Positions 10,701 through 23,399 of a stretch of 64,000 bases of DNA are shown here, in pieces. The position numbers were made by a program, and so were the translations under genes. Origin of the DNA: Pterois miles (lineage: Eukaryota > Chordata > Actinopteri > Perciformes > Scorpaenidae). The stretch is from NCBI GenBank assembly GCA_947000775.1, contig CAMQGK010000299.1:17736001-17800000 (forward strand), in the 5' to 3' direction. Position 1 is the stretch's first letter. Every line of letters begins with the position of its first letter. A model generated the notes under the pieces. That model was not told the origin of the DNA, ran no database searches, and was given only the letters and a program-made list of their open reading frames with translations.

Positions 10701-12170
10701 ATTACAGGAATAGAAAAAAATAACTAATGAGTAATTATTAATGTCCCTAAGTCCGTATTGGGAATATTTTGTGCATTTTGTTGCGTAGATGAATAATGAT
10801 GCTGTTTATTAAATGAATTTGATGGCGAGATAATGGAATAACCTGCAAGGCGGTGAATTAAAACTAATCGTAATTAATTTAGGATAATAATTTAACTAAT
10901 TAAGATTATAATTTAACAATAAAAGAGAAAATTGTACGATGCGTTGATACGTTTTGCGATCAGACGATTCTTTATCTTGTAAATGTAATTATTAAGTAGA
11001 ATAATTAATTGATTATGGCTGTTTATTTCCCACCTCTTCGCCCGTCCTAAAAATCAATTTCAAAAGCTTATTCGATAACAAACGAAACAAATTTGTAGTT
11101 ATTTAGCCTGAAATGACATAAAACGTCGTCCCATCTTTAATGTCGCAGGATATTTTCAGCTTTCTCTCATGAAATCGATCCGATTTTACTTTTTCTGTTC
11201 AGACTCAGGTGACAAGATTACATCATTAACCCCGTTTTATTTTCATTTTCCATTTGAATCAAGAAAAACTATATTTTTTGTTTCTAATGCAACTTATGAT
11301 CGAGTTGGTAGTGTGGGGTTAATAATTAATAATAACAATAACAATAATAATAATAATTTAATTATTAGGCTATTACAGTTGTGTCATTATATGGAAATTA
11401 ACCAAAAATAAAACAACTGTAATGTAAAAAAATATCTTGTTAGGAAATAAAACTGAAACTTAATTTAAAATTTTTTAAAAATTTAAATTAATTAATCATT
11501 ATTTATATGAATTTATTTTGCCTAAGGTGATTCAAGTCATGAAAAGAAATACATTTATTTTTATTTATTATATATTATAGTAATGTTATTTACATATCAT
11601 GTACTAAATATTGATTTATTTATTTATTAAAATAAATTTACTTACAATAGCTGTTGCTGCTGCTTTCTTTTATTAATGAAATCCATTGTGCAGATATTCA
11701 TGTCAGAATTTAATGTTAATACATTAGAGATATGTGTGTTTCCGTCAGGCAAATGCAGTTATGTCTTTGTTTAAGTGAAGCAGACCTTTTTTTTTTTTTT
11801 TTTTACAAGTACAAAGCTCCATATTAGTCATAGCATAAATGAGAGAAAGATCCAGGCAGAAAAACACCAGAATGGTCCTTTAATCACTCCCACCACAGGC
11901 CTTTGTTGGCCAAAAGTATCAGCATGCTTAAATGGGTCTGACACTAAATCTCTAAATTCAATAACAGCTTGATATGGCTATAAATTACAGATTATTTTGA
12001 CCTGTTTAGTGATTGTCGTGGTTGTCAAGGCGTCACGCATCGTCAGGTCTGGAGGAACCAGACAGCTTCCTTTTAGTGGCTCGTTTTAACCGTCACCGGT
12101 CAGCACAGCGTGGACACAGAATCAGCCTCATAATTCAGGTGAAAGAGATAACCTGAGGGATTAGCAGACA
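10701..12170. other. AT-rich tbx21 upstream flank
   Basis: No gene is seen. The segment is strongly AT-rich with TAATTA-type motifs, an (AAT/AAC)n patch at about 11329-11356 and a poly(T) run near 11787-11804. It looks like unique sequence rather than a mobile element. Confidence 0.6.
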
Positions 12171-12250
12171 GAAAGAAAGAAAGAAAGATATTCCTTTATT
12201 AGTCCCACAGTGGGGAAATTCAGTTTTTTTTTGCAGCCACACACACATTA
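12171..12250 (+). mobile_element. (AAAG)n plus retroposon tail (family D)
   Basis: A short GAAA repeat leads into ATTCCTTTATTAGTCCCACA and GTGGGGAAATTCAG, the same tail motif as at 38.9 kb, where its insertion boundaries can be seen. Confidence 0.6.
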
Positions 12251-12299
12251 ATACATGACCCCCCCAGTACAGGTATGACACATTAACTCCCCACCCCAC

Positions 12300-12301
<2 letters not shown>

Positions 12302-12361
<60 letters not shown>
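12302..12361. repeat. (AC)30 microsatellite
   Basis: Perfect 60-bp dinucleotide tract. A nearby CAC/CAT triplet stretch occupies about 12497-12545. Confidence 0.98.
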
Positions 12362-12362
<1 letters not shown>

Positions 12363-12545
12363 ACTTCCTGTCTCTCCTAGCAAGGTGAGCTCATAAGGGC
12401 ACACGCTGAAGTCATCAGTGTTGACACGGGTGGCGAGAGGGCAACAGTGTGAGCGACACCACTGCCACCACGGCCAGCCAGGCGTGTCCAGCTCCCCTCC
12501 ACCACCACCATCACCATCACCATCACCACCACCCTCCACCACCTC

Positions 12546-13500
12546 AGGCTGGAGTCACCCCTTCCTCTCCCCTGCTGCTACAGCCCCCAGCCATCACCTT
12601 GTGAAGCACAATCAGCTCTCATTTTCTCCTGGTTGTGTTATTAGCAGGTCAGGCGGCTCTGAGGCAAAACAGGTACACTGAACAGTATGAAGCATTTTTT
12701 AATCTGGATAATCCACCCTGATGAAGCACCTGATTCACATTTCTCAAGGATCAAACCTGCCTGTGTTGTAGATCAATCTGTGTGAGCAGCAGTTCTGAAT
12801 CATAATCTCTCTCTTACTTGTAGACATCAGATGCAACTGCACACTGATGTAAAATCTGCACGACTGTAAAATGAAGCAGTAAAAGCAAGAGCAGTTGGCT
12901 CGTACACGGTTTACAGATTTAGATGTGATAGACATTGGCGGACATCTTAACATGTCTTCATTAACACCTGACCGCTCTGTTAAAACGGATGTTATTTTGT
13001 GAAAAGTGAGACTTGGCGATGATTACCAGATTGTAGGAAATAAACCCTGAAATCATGAGCTGATTAGAAATATACCTGATGTTTTATTAGATCTGTAATG
13101 AGCGACACTGGAGTACACTAAAGCTCTCGGTGTCTTCAGATGAAGTGCTTGTCAGACAGTCAAACAATGTCTGAAACGTCCCCAAACACCATCCTGATGT
13201 TGGAGTTCGGGGCAACTTTTCTATCTTTGAGAAGCCGACAATCACACAAGAACGTCCGATTCATGCAGTGATCACATCAGTGATCACATCAGTGATCACA
13301 TCATGCAGTGATCACTAGGGGAGGGACTTCGCCTCTCCAACGTCACTCTGTGTTCTTCTTTTTAGCCCAGTCCACAGAAAAAATGTTGCCATCGTAGCCT
13401 TCGTGTCTGCTAGCCATGGACAGGTTGAATTTCTGAACCAAAAATACGTTTCATAAATGTTTCATATCTGCCTTGTATCACCCTTGGAGAAACGTACAAT
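12546..13500. other. intergenic, no gene seen
   Basis: The only structure noticed is a short tandem of CAGTGATCACAT units around 13265-13315, each carrying the palindrome TGATCA. Otherwise unremarkable. Confidence 0.6.
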
Positions 13501-13524
13501 GCCAAGATGTTAACTGTGAAACAG

Positions 13525-13706
13525 TTGGTTAGGTTTAGGCAACGAACGTACTTGGTTAAGGTGAAAAAAATATGGTACAACTGCCTAAGCAGACTTTCTT
13601 AATGTAACATAACGTAACGTAAAGCCAACATTTGGTTTCACGCAGGACCTGAGCAGCAGTCTTCTGGATAAAAATCCTGTGTGTGTGTTTGGCCCATCCA
13701 CCACCA
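13525..13706 (+). mobile_element. family A dispersed repeat, one copy
   Basis: Reads GGTTAGGTTTAGGCAACGAA, then a TAACATAACGTAACGTAA core, then TTTGGTTTCACGCAGGACC, GTCTTCTGGATAAAAATCC and a CCCATCCACC end. The core resembles the unit of the 45.5 kb minisatellite. Confidence 0.6.
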
Positions 13707-13734
13707 AGCCACCCACATTTAGTAGATGTTTGTT

Positions 13735-13915
13735 GCCGTCGCCATCCTGGTTTTTGGCCGTTGTCATTGTGGTTTATGGTTGTAGTCATCCTGATTTTTG
13801 GCCGTTGCCATCTTGGTCTCTGCCAGTCACTATCTTGGTTTTTGGCATGTCATCAGGTTGGTTTTTGGGCTTCACTATCTCAGTTTCTGCCAGTTGCCAT
13901 CCTAGTTATTAATAA
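13735..13915. repeat. degenerate ~30-bp tandem repeat
   Basis: Six or so units of the type GCCGTTGCCATCTTGGTTTT-TGG, following the family A copy. The plus-strand frames through it (FWPL-like repeats) reflect the repeat, not a gene. Confidence 0.7.
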
Positions 13916-13916
13916 A

Positions 13917-14080
13917 TGGTAACTGAGGTAATAAATAAAAGTGAGAAGTAAGGTCATTTTCTCATAGACTACTATACCATCACTTCTTTTTGCAACCAGG
14001 GGAGTCAGAAAGAATGCACTTCCACATTGGCTTCACTTTTCAGACCTGGAGGTTTCCCGCTGCTTGTTATACTCCTCATT
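13917..14080 (-). mobile_element. family C dispersed element, partial inverted copy
   Basis: The minus strand matches the left end of the 31.1 and 50.1 kb copies (AGTGAAGCCAATG, GAAGTGC, GAGAAAATGA, TTATTACCTCAGT). Confidence 0.6.
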
Positions 14081-14105
14081 GTAACCACGGATGATTATAC
14101 AACGT

Positions 14106-15800
14106 AACTTTCAGTAACGGTTGTTCTATACACTACACCGCTTCCTCTGACTGAATGCAAAAACCAAAAATGTTTTTCCTGGTGACTTGGCTGCTCCAAC
14201 AATTGCTCACTGACTTTGTTTGAATGTATACATGGTGATTTTTGAGTATTTTCTGATGCCGTCGTGCTCTTCTTGGGAGTCTCATATCAACATTTTATCC
14301 TTTCAGATGTCTTTGGATGAGACTTTCTACATAATGACTTCTTCAAGCAGGTATAAAGTTTTCAGGTCGACACCACTTAGTTTACAGCTTGTTCCCGCTG
14401 AATCTGCACTGGAAAGGCCCACCAACCCCCATTTGAAACCTGAGGAGGCTACATGTTGCTCTAACTCATGACCACAATATTCACTATGTCAAACTCATAT
14501 GCTTGTTGTAAATATGCACTTCCTATATAATGTATTTCAGCAATGAGCATCTGAGTGAAACCTCCTTATAGCTTCAGAACACATATAACTGTTGTGATTT
14601 TGTGTCATTTTTCTGTTATCTTCCTCGCTCATGTTTTAAGTCAACTGTACCGTTTGGGTGCATAACCTCAAAGCCATAAATATCCACGTCTTGACATCTT
14701 GCCGATGTGGGTGGGCATGGCATGTCTGACACGGTTCACAAATCAAACCCAACGTACAGGCTGAGCCGTGGCATTCGTTTCACTTGACCTCCAGTTCGTA
14801 GCAAGCAGGCTAATAAAAAGATATGACGTTATCATCATATGGGATGAGAGATTTATGGCTACAAGTGAAAACGACTCCTCAGTCCTGATATCTAGTAAAA
14901 CTTCTGAAAATTAAGAAGTCACTCCGGACCTTAATAACCTGATGTTATCAGGCAGTTGTTCCCAAAAGTTTTGGCTTGTTGGCCTGTTGTATTCACCATC
15001 CTTAGTCACAGGTTACAAACTATGAGTGATGTTCCCTTCACATTTGAATAGTTTTAGAGGCACAAAAAAGTAAAAACTATCCATTATTTCACAAGAATAA
15101 AACCAAAAATGGAGGAAAGTCAAAAACATAAACATAATTTCTCTCACCAATCCTTTTGGCCCACAGGTATATAATCTACAACTAGGGAAAATATTATAAG
15201 TAATAGGTCTACATTTTCTGATGTCTGGGTGCAAAACTGCTTACTCTTATTATTCAGCCTCGGTATCAATATACTATTTGGAGACTTTTAAACCAAACCA
15301 GAATCAACAAGACTGGGGAACAAGGGCGTACTACCTGGACATTTTAGATTAAAGGAGGGGACATAACCTAACCCTGCAGAAGCAGCCGGATCCTCACAAT
15401 GTCACGAGATCATGAGGAAATGGCGGGATCAAATGTTACGTGAAAATCCATCAGGTCAGGCTCAAAGTAATGCGTTTTCGTGCGGCTACGGGCGTCGTTT
15501 AGGTGTGTGAGACCCAGTGAGACGACTCGGAGAGGCAACTGTTCGTTCTAAACAACAATGGCGGCTCCTACATACATAGATGCTGCAAAAGCATGGGTCA
15601 TCCAAGTAGCCAAGTATTTTTTGAAAGCGCCTGCCCTTTTTCAAACCATTTCCTAAAACAACCCATCTGACAGGGTCAGGTTAGATGGAACCAGTATTTA
15701 CCATTTATAGACCATCAGCAAGAAGATTGGCTATTTCTATATAGTGATTTTTAACAGTGGCCATCGGGTCCAGTTCCGACAATCAGACAAAATGATGTAT
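14106..15800. other. intergenic, no gene seen
   Basis: No coding or repeat structure is convincing. Around 15540-15600 a short CpG-bearing segment with AACAACAATGGCGGC may belong to a mobile-element promoter. Confidence 0.5.
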
Positions 15801-15819
15801 GACATGCAGTTTAATCAGA

Positions 15820-16110
15820 AACTCCTTCAGCTCAGATACGCCACAGACAGACCCAGATCTGGCTTCGCTGCCGCCTTCAGTCGGAGGTCCGGTGGAAGGT
15901 GGAGAGCTTCTTACCCAGCAGCAGTGGCTCCCCGTCCAACCTCACCTTGCTGCTCCGCCGGTCGCCGCTGGGAACCGACACCGACACAACGCTGCTGGAG
16001 GCCCAGGCTGGCTGGACTCGCTGGAGGGAAGGGTGGCACGGGAGAACCAGAGCCAGGACTGTGCAGGGCAGACTTTCAGACCCTGCTGCAGTAAAATGAG
16101 AGGTTCTCTT
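15820..16110 (+). other. GC-rich island with overlapping open frames, unassigned
   Basis: About 290 bases of GC- and CpG-rich sequence with open frames in two plus-strand phases (one reading SSSGSPSNLTLLLRRSPL, another VEGGELLTQQQWLPVQPHL) and one minus phase. Neither is recognised and none shows clear splice sites. It may be a relic of a coding or transposon sequence. Confidence 0.25.
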
Positions 16111-18180
16111 AAGGGACTCTGGTGCTCAGAAACGGTACCAATTTTGTCCACAGGGGCCGCCAAAATCAACACAAAATTAAAGTTCTTCTCAGTAACATTA
16201 TTTGTGTAATTTATTTCTCCTTGCGTCTAAAGTGCCCAGTTGTCACTCCCTTATTCCATAAAGTCTTGTTTTATTCCACCATATCTACATTTAAGTTTCT
16301 GTAGGAACTGCTGAGTGCTTTATTACTACCTGATTCATACAACAAAACGTAAAGGCTACATTACGAGAGGATATTCTAATACAACACTGTGCGGTGGCGT
16401 TGACAAGTTTATTAAAAACCTGGTTAAAATGTGATGAAGCCTGGCTGTAGTTTGGGTGTGTTTGCGAGGCAGAGCTGGGAGCAGGTGTTTGGGCGCCGTG
16501 AGAAGCAGGCGTGAGGATGTCCCTCAAAATCACTGTGTAAACGTTTCTCATTAGACCGACTTAGCTGGAGCTCCGAAGTGCCTCCTGAAGAACGTCTTCC
16601 TGTCTGAGACGCACCACGGCACTGGTTCATAATTAACGCAACATATGTTTATTCGAATCTCCGCACGGGTGTGAAAGAGGGCTTCAGGAGGCACCACCCA
16701 CTGAGGCTGTGAAAACAGAGGGTGGTGGAATTAAGTGAGGAAATGGAGAAATGTTGTGAGCTCCAGACAGAGGGAGATAGAAGAGATAGCACTTAGTGCT
16801 CAGCGGAATTCGCACTCGATAGCTCATGAACTCTTGGTGAAGTGCAAATGTATTCCTCAGCAACCCTGAAACAAACAAGCTGCCACTTCCTTAGCCTATA
16901 ATTAGCTGGTAATCAATGCTGGGTGGGTTTCTGTCCTGTCAGACGTCCCCGGCCATCGTGGAGCAACACTAGACCTGCAGCTGTACTCTCAGGTCTCAGA
17001 TGACAATCCAACATAAAGAACATTGAACCATGTTTTCGGAAAGTGTCCCATGCTTATCGGGGCCTTGAAAAATCATGGAAACAGGATGAACAATTTTTAT
17101 ACAAGTTCAAGTTAGGACACGCAGCTTTATTTTTGAGCTTTTGAGGATATTTTGCAAAAACCCACCACCTCCCTGATCCCCAGTGGAGATCATAGACATC
17201 TCCCTTGTCACATGTGACTCCCTCAAACATTTGCCACTTTCTCCAGGAGCTTGTTTAAGAGAGGGGAGTGTTGTGGTGGGAGAGTAATGGGACAGCGTGC
17301 ACTCTCTAGTTGGCCTATGAACCCTCGCTAACCCCTATAAACACAGAGAGAGTATGTGTAAGCTTAGGGCAACAAGCAGCAGCTCTCCGCCGCTGACACT
17401 CCACAGATACGTATGTGACCTTTCAGCCTGGAAATATCAAACCCCTAAAACCTGACTCAACTTGAACTCCATACTCATTTAATTAGCTTAGTTTTCAGGG
17501 TCAACACTTTGAGCTCATATTATCTGGTTGGTCGTACTCGACCTGCTGGTTACAACAACAGCAGCCAAAACAGTTCATTTTTTATATTTTTCCCAGCTAT
17601 ATCATCACTAAATTCACCTCTGAAAAATTTTGAGGCGAGAAATCAACTGTGTAGATTTTGAATGTTTACAGTTTTACAATATTGTCAAATCGAACATTTT
17701 CCCCTCGTAGATGAGGGGCTTTTATTTCCTTCTTGACGGATAGTTTTTTGAAATAACATAACATAAATGTCCATTATAAATGAACAGGAACCTGTTTATC
17801 TGCCTTTTGAATTGAAAAACTCAACAATCGCCTGCTGGTGCAGCCGGCTGCTGACGCTCACAGAGCGGCTGCAGAGTGGCGAAGGGAGAGGACACCACAC
17901 TTTTTAACATAACTCTAATGTCTGGAGGGAGATCAGTCCACTGTTTTGTTTCTGTCACTGGAAAAATCAATTTGAGTAAATTTTGTGGATCAGTGTTTTC
18001 CCATTTCCCGTCGTTGATGATGCCGTTTGTCTTATTTCACTATGAGCTGTTAGAATAAATAGTTTAAATCTGCAGTATCTGATAAAGTAAACTAAGAACA
18101 TGAACAACAAAAGTAAGTGGTAGTCCAGTGCTTAAGAGCTGGTTTAAAGGCTAAAGCCTGGACTAGCATACTGCAAAATA
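16111..18180. other. intergenic, no gene seen
   Basis: No gene or assignable repeat. Several ATG-led frames of 60-86 codons exist on both strands but overlap each other and lack any recognisable family. Confidence 0.6.
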
Positions 18181-18197
18181 CATTGCTTTAACTGTCA

Positions 18198-18250
18198 CAT
18201 ACTACATACTACTGAGGAGCGCAGCATGTACTGTCGTAGTATGTAGTATG
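18198..18250. repeat. perfect 15-bp hairpin
   Basis: CATACTACATACTAC at 18198-18212 is followed, after a 23-base loop, by its exact reverse complement at 18236-18250. Short terminal part of a palindromic element or a structural motif. Confidence 0.85.
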
Positions 18251-18269
18251 CATAGTATACAGCCTAAGT

Positions 18270-18360
18270 CAGGTGGTTACTTTTAGCGTCACACGGGACG
18301 CAAACAGTGGTTTCCTGGGTGAAAGTCCTGTGTTTGCTGTATATGACACATCCACCTCCC
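18270..18360 (+). mobile_element. family A dispersed repeat, 3' fragment
   Basis: Carries the conserved block CACACGGGACGCAAACAGTG, GTCCTGTGTTTG and CATCCACC, as in the 33.4 and 46.5 kb copies. Confidence 0.6.
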
Positions 18361-20526
18361 CCTCTGCCCTCGCTGAGCGCACTTTCACGCTATTAATACC
18401 ACGTTACTTGCTCTGACTGTCGAGTAACGGCAGTTGTTGAGTTGTTTACGTTGGCATTGGTTGAAAGACCGCTTTGTTGCTTACAGTCGCTAAAGGGTAC
18501 CTCTGTGCGTCGGTATCTGGTGCCGAGGGGCGCTTACCAAACGGCAGCATTTGACGAGTTGGGAGTGAGAATGAAGCGTCCCCCTTAATGCTGCACTAGT
18601 GATGAACTTGTCATCTCATAGTGTAACAGAGGGCCTGTCTAACGAGTACAAAGAGATTGATGTTGTCACTTTTCAAGTCCACAAAATGTAGTTGTGGGAT
18701 GTAATATAAAAATCTTTTTAAATGCATTCATATCCAGCAGTCAATCAGATACAGTATTAAAACCCTATTATGTGACTGATCCACAGCTATTGTCCCAGTG
18801 TTACATCTGTTACGTTTTCTGCAGAGGGTCTGACTCATGATGAGTGATCACAGACTGAGGTATTAAATGTTACGTATGTCAAAACTTTCATTATGACTTC
18901 CAGGCATTTCAGTTAATCTCTAGGTTTTCAAGAAAACCTTTGTAGCTAATTTTAAACCAGTTGCAATGAACCTCACTCATTTTCCACAGAGGAACCACTT
19001 ACAGCATATCAGCTTAAAAACATATTTTCTTCCATACCATATAGTGATATTCTGTATGAAGTGTAGTATTAAAGTTAGGTGATAACTCAGCTGTTAGAGG
19101 GGATTTCCAGTGATTTTAGTCTTGCATTTATAAAGTTGGGGGATTCAGGAATAAGAGTAGTTAAAGCAGCAGAGAAGTGTCCTAAATATTAGTCCCTAAT
19201 ATGGATGAAGCTCCAACAACACCTCGAGCATACCCCCTGCCTGGTAAATGTCCACATCTTTCAAACTTCACAACCCCAGTTTTTACCACAGACTTTCTGA
19301 AATAAATCTGTTTTAGGTTAGGTTACAATCTGTTCACACATTAGCAGTAAAAAAATAAAAATGAAAAAAAAAAAGTTTATATGTGTAAAAACTTACATAG
19401 AGCCCCTTTTAATTACTGTGATAATTTGAATCTAAACAGAGAAACACATAGGGAAAGCGTGCGTCTAACAAGCGCCTACTAGATTTGACAGACTCTTGAG
19501 CCACAACTCAAATAAACTAGGATCTGACTGATGGCTGGTGTTGCTTTCATGCCCGGCCTGTGCTGTATTAGCTGCTGCTCATGTAGGTTCATTCATGCTG
19601 GGTTGTGCATCTGGGGCCCGCCGATACATGGGAGGTCCTGCACATGAGCACACAACACTGGCAGCTTTATGTTACTCAGACAGACAGCGCAGTGCACAGC
19701 TATGACAAAACAGGGCAGCTGTGCACTTCCATGCATTCCTCTGGCCTGCTCCATGAACGCATATCACCCCCACTCTCATCAGTCCCCCCCCAAAAACAGT
19801 GCCAGGCTTCCCTTACAGGCTCCAGCACACACCCCATACTACGCCCACCTCATATGCAGACAGGCTCGCCACCTCAGCCGCCGTCCCCATGCCCTTTTGC
19901 TACATTAAGAAATCATCACCCTTGTCAGGTTCAAGCTGACCCTGCTACAGTAAGTGCTACTGTCAGGTCAGCTGGTCCGGGGTCAGTTGCACGGCTGCAG
20001 CTACTGTTGGGAATTTAATTACAGCCGAATGAGAGGCTTATAGATGGTTGAGCATGGAGAGCATTATGGAGTGAAACCATGTAGACTTACTGACTATTAA
20101 ACCCCTGAGTTTCCCCACCTCAACATTTTCTGTGTATGACTGAAATTGTGAATGAGTGGTTGTGGTTGTGTGGTCATGTTTCTATTGGCTGGCGGCCCGG
20201 AGATGTGCTCGGCATGTTGCCAGGTTATGATGTATGTTTTCATGTGAGTAAGAGAGAGAATATGAGGGTGAATGTTTCCATGATTTTGTGCAGAACTCAA
20301 CCAAACAGAAGCTATTCGATGAAACTGTCTGAATGTGGAATAGTTTATGAAAGAAAAGAGAAGAGAGAAATAAAGACTTATTTCTCATTGAGAGTTAGAT
20401 GAGAAGATTCATAAGAGCAGCTCTGGCCCTAAACACACCGTCTTGTTCTCGTGCAATTTTAGTTGACCTTGACACCTTGACTTTATCCTCTGTTGTGATG
20501 CAATCATTTTATTATTATGTTCATTG
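18361..20526. other. intergenic, no gene seen
   Basis: Includes a GC-richer, non-repetitive segment at about 19560-20010 with a 137-codon plus-strand frame of biased Pro/His/Ser composition that I do not regard as a gene. Nothing else assignable. Confidence 0.55.
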
Positions 20527-20985
20527 TCGGGCTGTCAGTCAATTACATGAATCACATGATTGTCCATAGTTAATCATGGTTAATTGCACTTTTTATCCTT
20601 TCAAAAGAACCTAAAGGGAGATTTGTCAAGTATTTAATACTCTAATCAACATGGAGTGCTTTATGCAAATGTACTGTATGTATATATTTATTACTTGAAA
20701 TCATTTACCAGCACAAACAATGACAAATATTGTCCAAACTGCATGTGATTGTCATAAAGTGGTCATGTCTGTAAAGGGGAGACTGGTAGGTACCAGATAA
20801 CCCAGTTTCAGTTTGGAGTATTTGGAGTGTTCGTTAGCCTCCGTCCTGACAAGCTACTATGACCTGGTTGGTGCCGGAGGATTCATTATGTTTTCTAGTT
20901 TCATATGATGCCAGTATCTTCACTCTAGCTTCAAAAGTGAAAAAAAAAAACGCAAGTTGTGTGAATGCGTTAACTTTTACAGCCC
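20527..20985 (+). mobile_element. family B dispersed element
   Basis: Starts GGGCTGTCAGTCAATTAC and passes through GGGAGATTTGTCAAGTATTT, AATGACAAATATTGTCC, GTCTGTAAAGGGGAGACTGG, TCTAGTTTCATATGATGCCA and GTTAACTTTTACAGCCCT. Roughly inverted AT-rich ends, no transposase: a non-autonomous DNA element. Confidence 0.8.
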
Positions 20986-21287
20986 TAGTTCATTTTTTTC
21001 TATTATTTTTATTGTTACTTACTTTTAAATGTTTTTATTTGGTATTTTACCCTGTTCAACATTCTGATCAACTGTAGTTGACTGGAAACAGGGAAACTGT
21101 TCGTCTGGCTTGCCAAGAAATAGTCCGGCAAATAACCCTCCGTAAAACTACACATTGTCATTTTTACACTTCAATTTGTAGACAGATTAAACAAACAAGA
21201 TATAACAAGCTATTGGTGTTTAGAAGTGCCAGTAGGTTATTATTCACTTTATTTATTTTACTTTATTTATTCATTATTATTCACACG

Positions 21288-21625
21288 GCTGTTTTGAATA
21301 CTCTATTCTGATTGGTCTGGTCTTTGGTTTGCTATGGGCACGCTTCTGATGTCGGACTCTGGCGGACCATTTTTAGGTCAAATTATTGATTTCTTATGTA
21401 AGTAGCCGTGTAATAAGCCAGATAAAGTAGAGCTAGCTGGTCACTGTTGTGAAAGAAACCCCTGCAGGGCGATAAGAGACCGCCTTCGCATCGACCTGTC
21501 AGGGTTTCTTACTTCGAGCCAGGCGAGCTGTTTCTCCCTGTTTCCTGTCTTTATGCTAAACTAAGCTAACCACCGCCTGGCTATAGCTTTATATTTAGCG
21601 TACAGGTGAAAGTTGAAGAAGGTGA
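21288..21625 (+). mobile_element. family E dispersed element
   Basis: Landmarks are ATTCTGATTGGTCTGGTC, GGGCACGCTTCTGATGTCGG, GACTCTGGCGGACCATTTTT, GATAAGAGACCGCCTTCGCA and CTATAGCTTTATATTTAGCG. A related left part recurs at 26.97 kb. Confidence 0.65.
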
Positions 21626-22551
21626 ATAGGTTCGTTAAAATGTAGACACCTACTTAAATTACATACAGTAAATGTGTATTTTTGTGTAGATCTCTGCTCA
21701 TTTTACTTCTTCCACAAAAATCTGCAAAGAAAATCCTGAAAGTTTTTATTTAACCAAGTTTAAAGGCACTGATTCATAAGTTTGTGCATTCAGCTTTTCT
21801 TTATTTGTATGACTGTGTGCTTATTTTGTGCTGCCTGGCTGACTCAGTGAAGTTATTTAGGGCATGGAGAAACACAGGATGTTTTTCCTTCCAGTAACCA
21901 GCTCTGTTGTCTTTGTCTATCCAGAGAGGCAGCTGATAGGTGCTGGTTCTAATTCCTAATTATCAGACCATAAATCCTGCAGGACAAAGTGTCAGGTGCT
22001 CTCAGTTCAGCCGAGGATTTCCAGGGGTCTCTGTCACCTCACCAAATAAAGGCAAGGTCTGTCCATTTACAAACTGATCGAACCTCATACAGGTTCAGAG
22101 CATGAAGGCACCTTACATGGTTTGTGTTGTATACCCTCTTAATCCTACACTAACAATTGAAAAATTGCCTCATTATCCTTAAAGGTACCATATCTTAACT
22201 GAGATGATGTCCACGAAAAAACAGCAGAAATATGAGATGACATAGTTGGTAAATTGCATCAGATTTCCTTGAAAAATGCTTGACTGCTGTTTATTTACTG
22301 GGTTTGACGCTCAACCAAACCTCGGTCAGCCTGTTTAAACAGCAATAGTGAGTTGCCAGGCTTCAGCTTCAGATTGTCAAAGCAGCCAGTCTGCCGTCCT
22401 TACATTCACATTGACCCACATTTTCACTGTTTACCTTCGACACTTCTGCCAGGCACCTGGTATTTTAGTCGCTTCACTGGCAGAGAAAAGATCATGTAAG
22501 GATGCATCCAGTGGTTTCTGTCCTCTTCTCCTCTTCTGGACAGTTGTTTGA

Positions 22552-22760
22552 AAATGGCCGTGGCAGTTTTTCTTAGTAAAAATTTTTCATAAGTTTGGAG
22601 CGTTATTTAACCTCCTTCATGACAAAGTAGTATGACATGGTAGGTACCGATGGATTCATTAGGTTTTCTAGTTTCATATGATACCAGTATCTTCATTCTG
22701 GCTTTAAAACTGAGCCCATTGCAACCTAAAAATTACAAGTTGCATTAATGTGTTTTCAGG
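22552..22760 (+). mobile_element. family B element, 3' fragment
   Basis: Matches the right third of the family (GTTTGGAGCGTTATTTAACC, GGATTCATTAGGTTTTCTAG, GTTGCATTAATG). Confidence 0.75.
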
Positions 22761-22764
22761 TTAT

Positions 22765-22860
22765 TATAAGATAAGAAAAACTTTATTATCTGTCACGGGT
22801 AACTGTCTTTGACAGACTCAACAATAAACAGATAAAACACATGGAAGACATAAGTTTTTG
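22765..22860 (+). mobile_element. retroposon tail fragment (family D)
   Basis: ATAAGATAAGAAAAACTTTA followed by TTATCTGTCACGGG, a divergent version of the family D tail. Confidence 0.4.
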
Positions 22861-23399
22861 TTTCATTTTTAGTATTTACTTTAATGTTCATGTATTTGGT
22901 ATTTTGATCCTGTTCAGCACTTTGGTCAAATGTGGTTGTTGTGGTTGAGATCGTTAGCTTAGCTTGGAAACAGGAGGAAGCTCTATTTTGATTGTGTTAT
23001 AGTGGGTCACGCCACAGCTATCAAATTGTTGGAGGAACACATATAATCAGATTCCAACTTTTTCACAAGAGATTTAATCAACTTTATCACCTCTGCAAAT
23101 AAAGATCCACATAAAACTTTTGACCCCCCTTGCGCCCTAACTCTGTCTTTGAAGAACACCGCCTGAGAAGGTGCAGCAGAAAATTACTTTTGAAGGAAAT
23201 CTGTTCTGAAAGCTGTATTAAAATAATCCTGCCCTCTTTGCTCCTTAACATCCTGCGAGCTTGATGCTGCGGGCCTTGATATTACAATCACTGTAATGAA
23301 GCTGGGATTGATTGAATGATTGGCAGCTGGAGACATGTGTGATGAATGACCTGAGCCGCGGACTCGATGCACAAACACCGTGATGGACACAGCGTTTTA

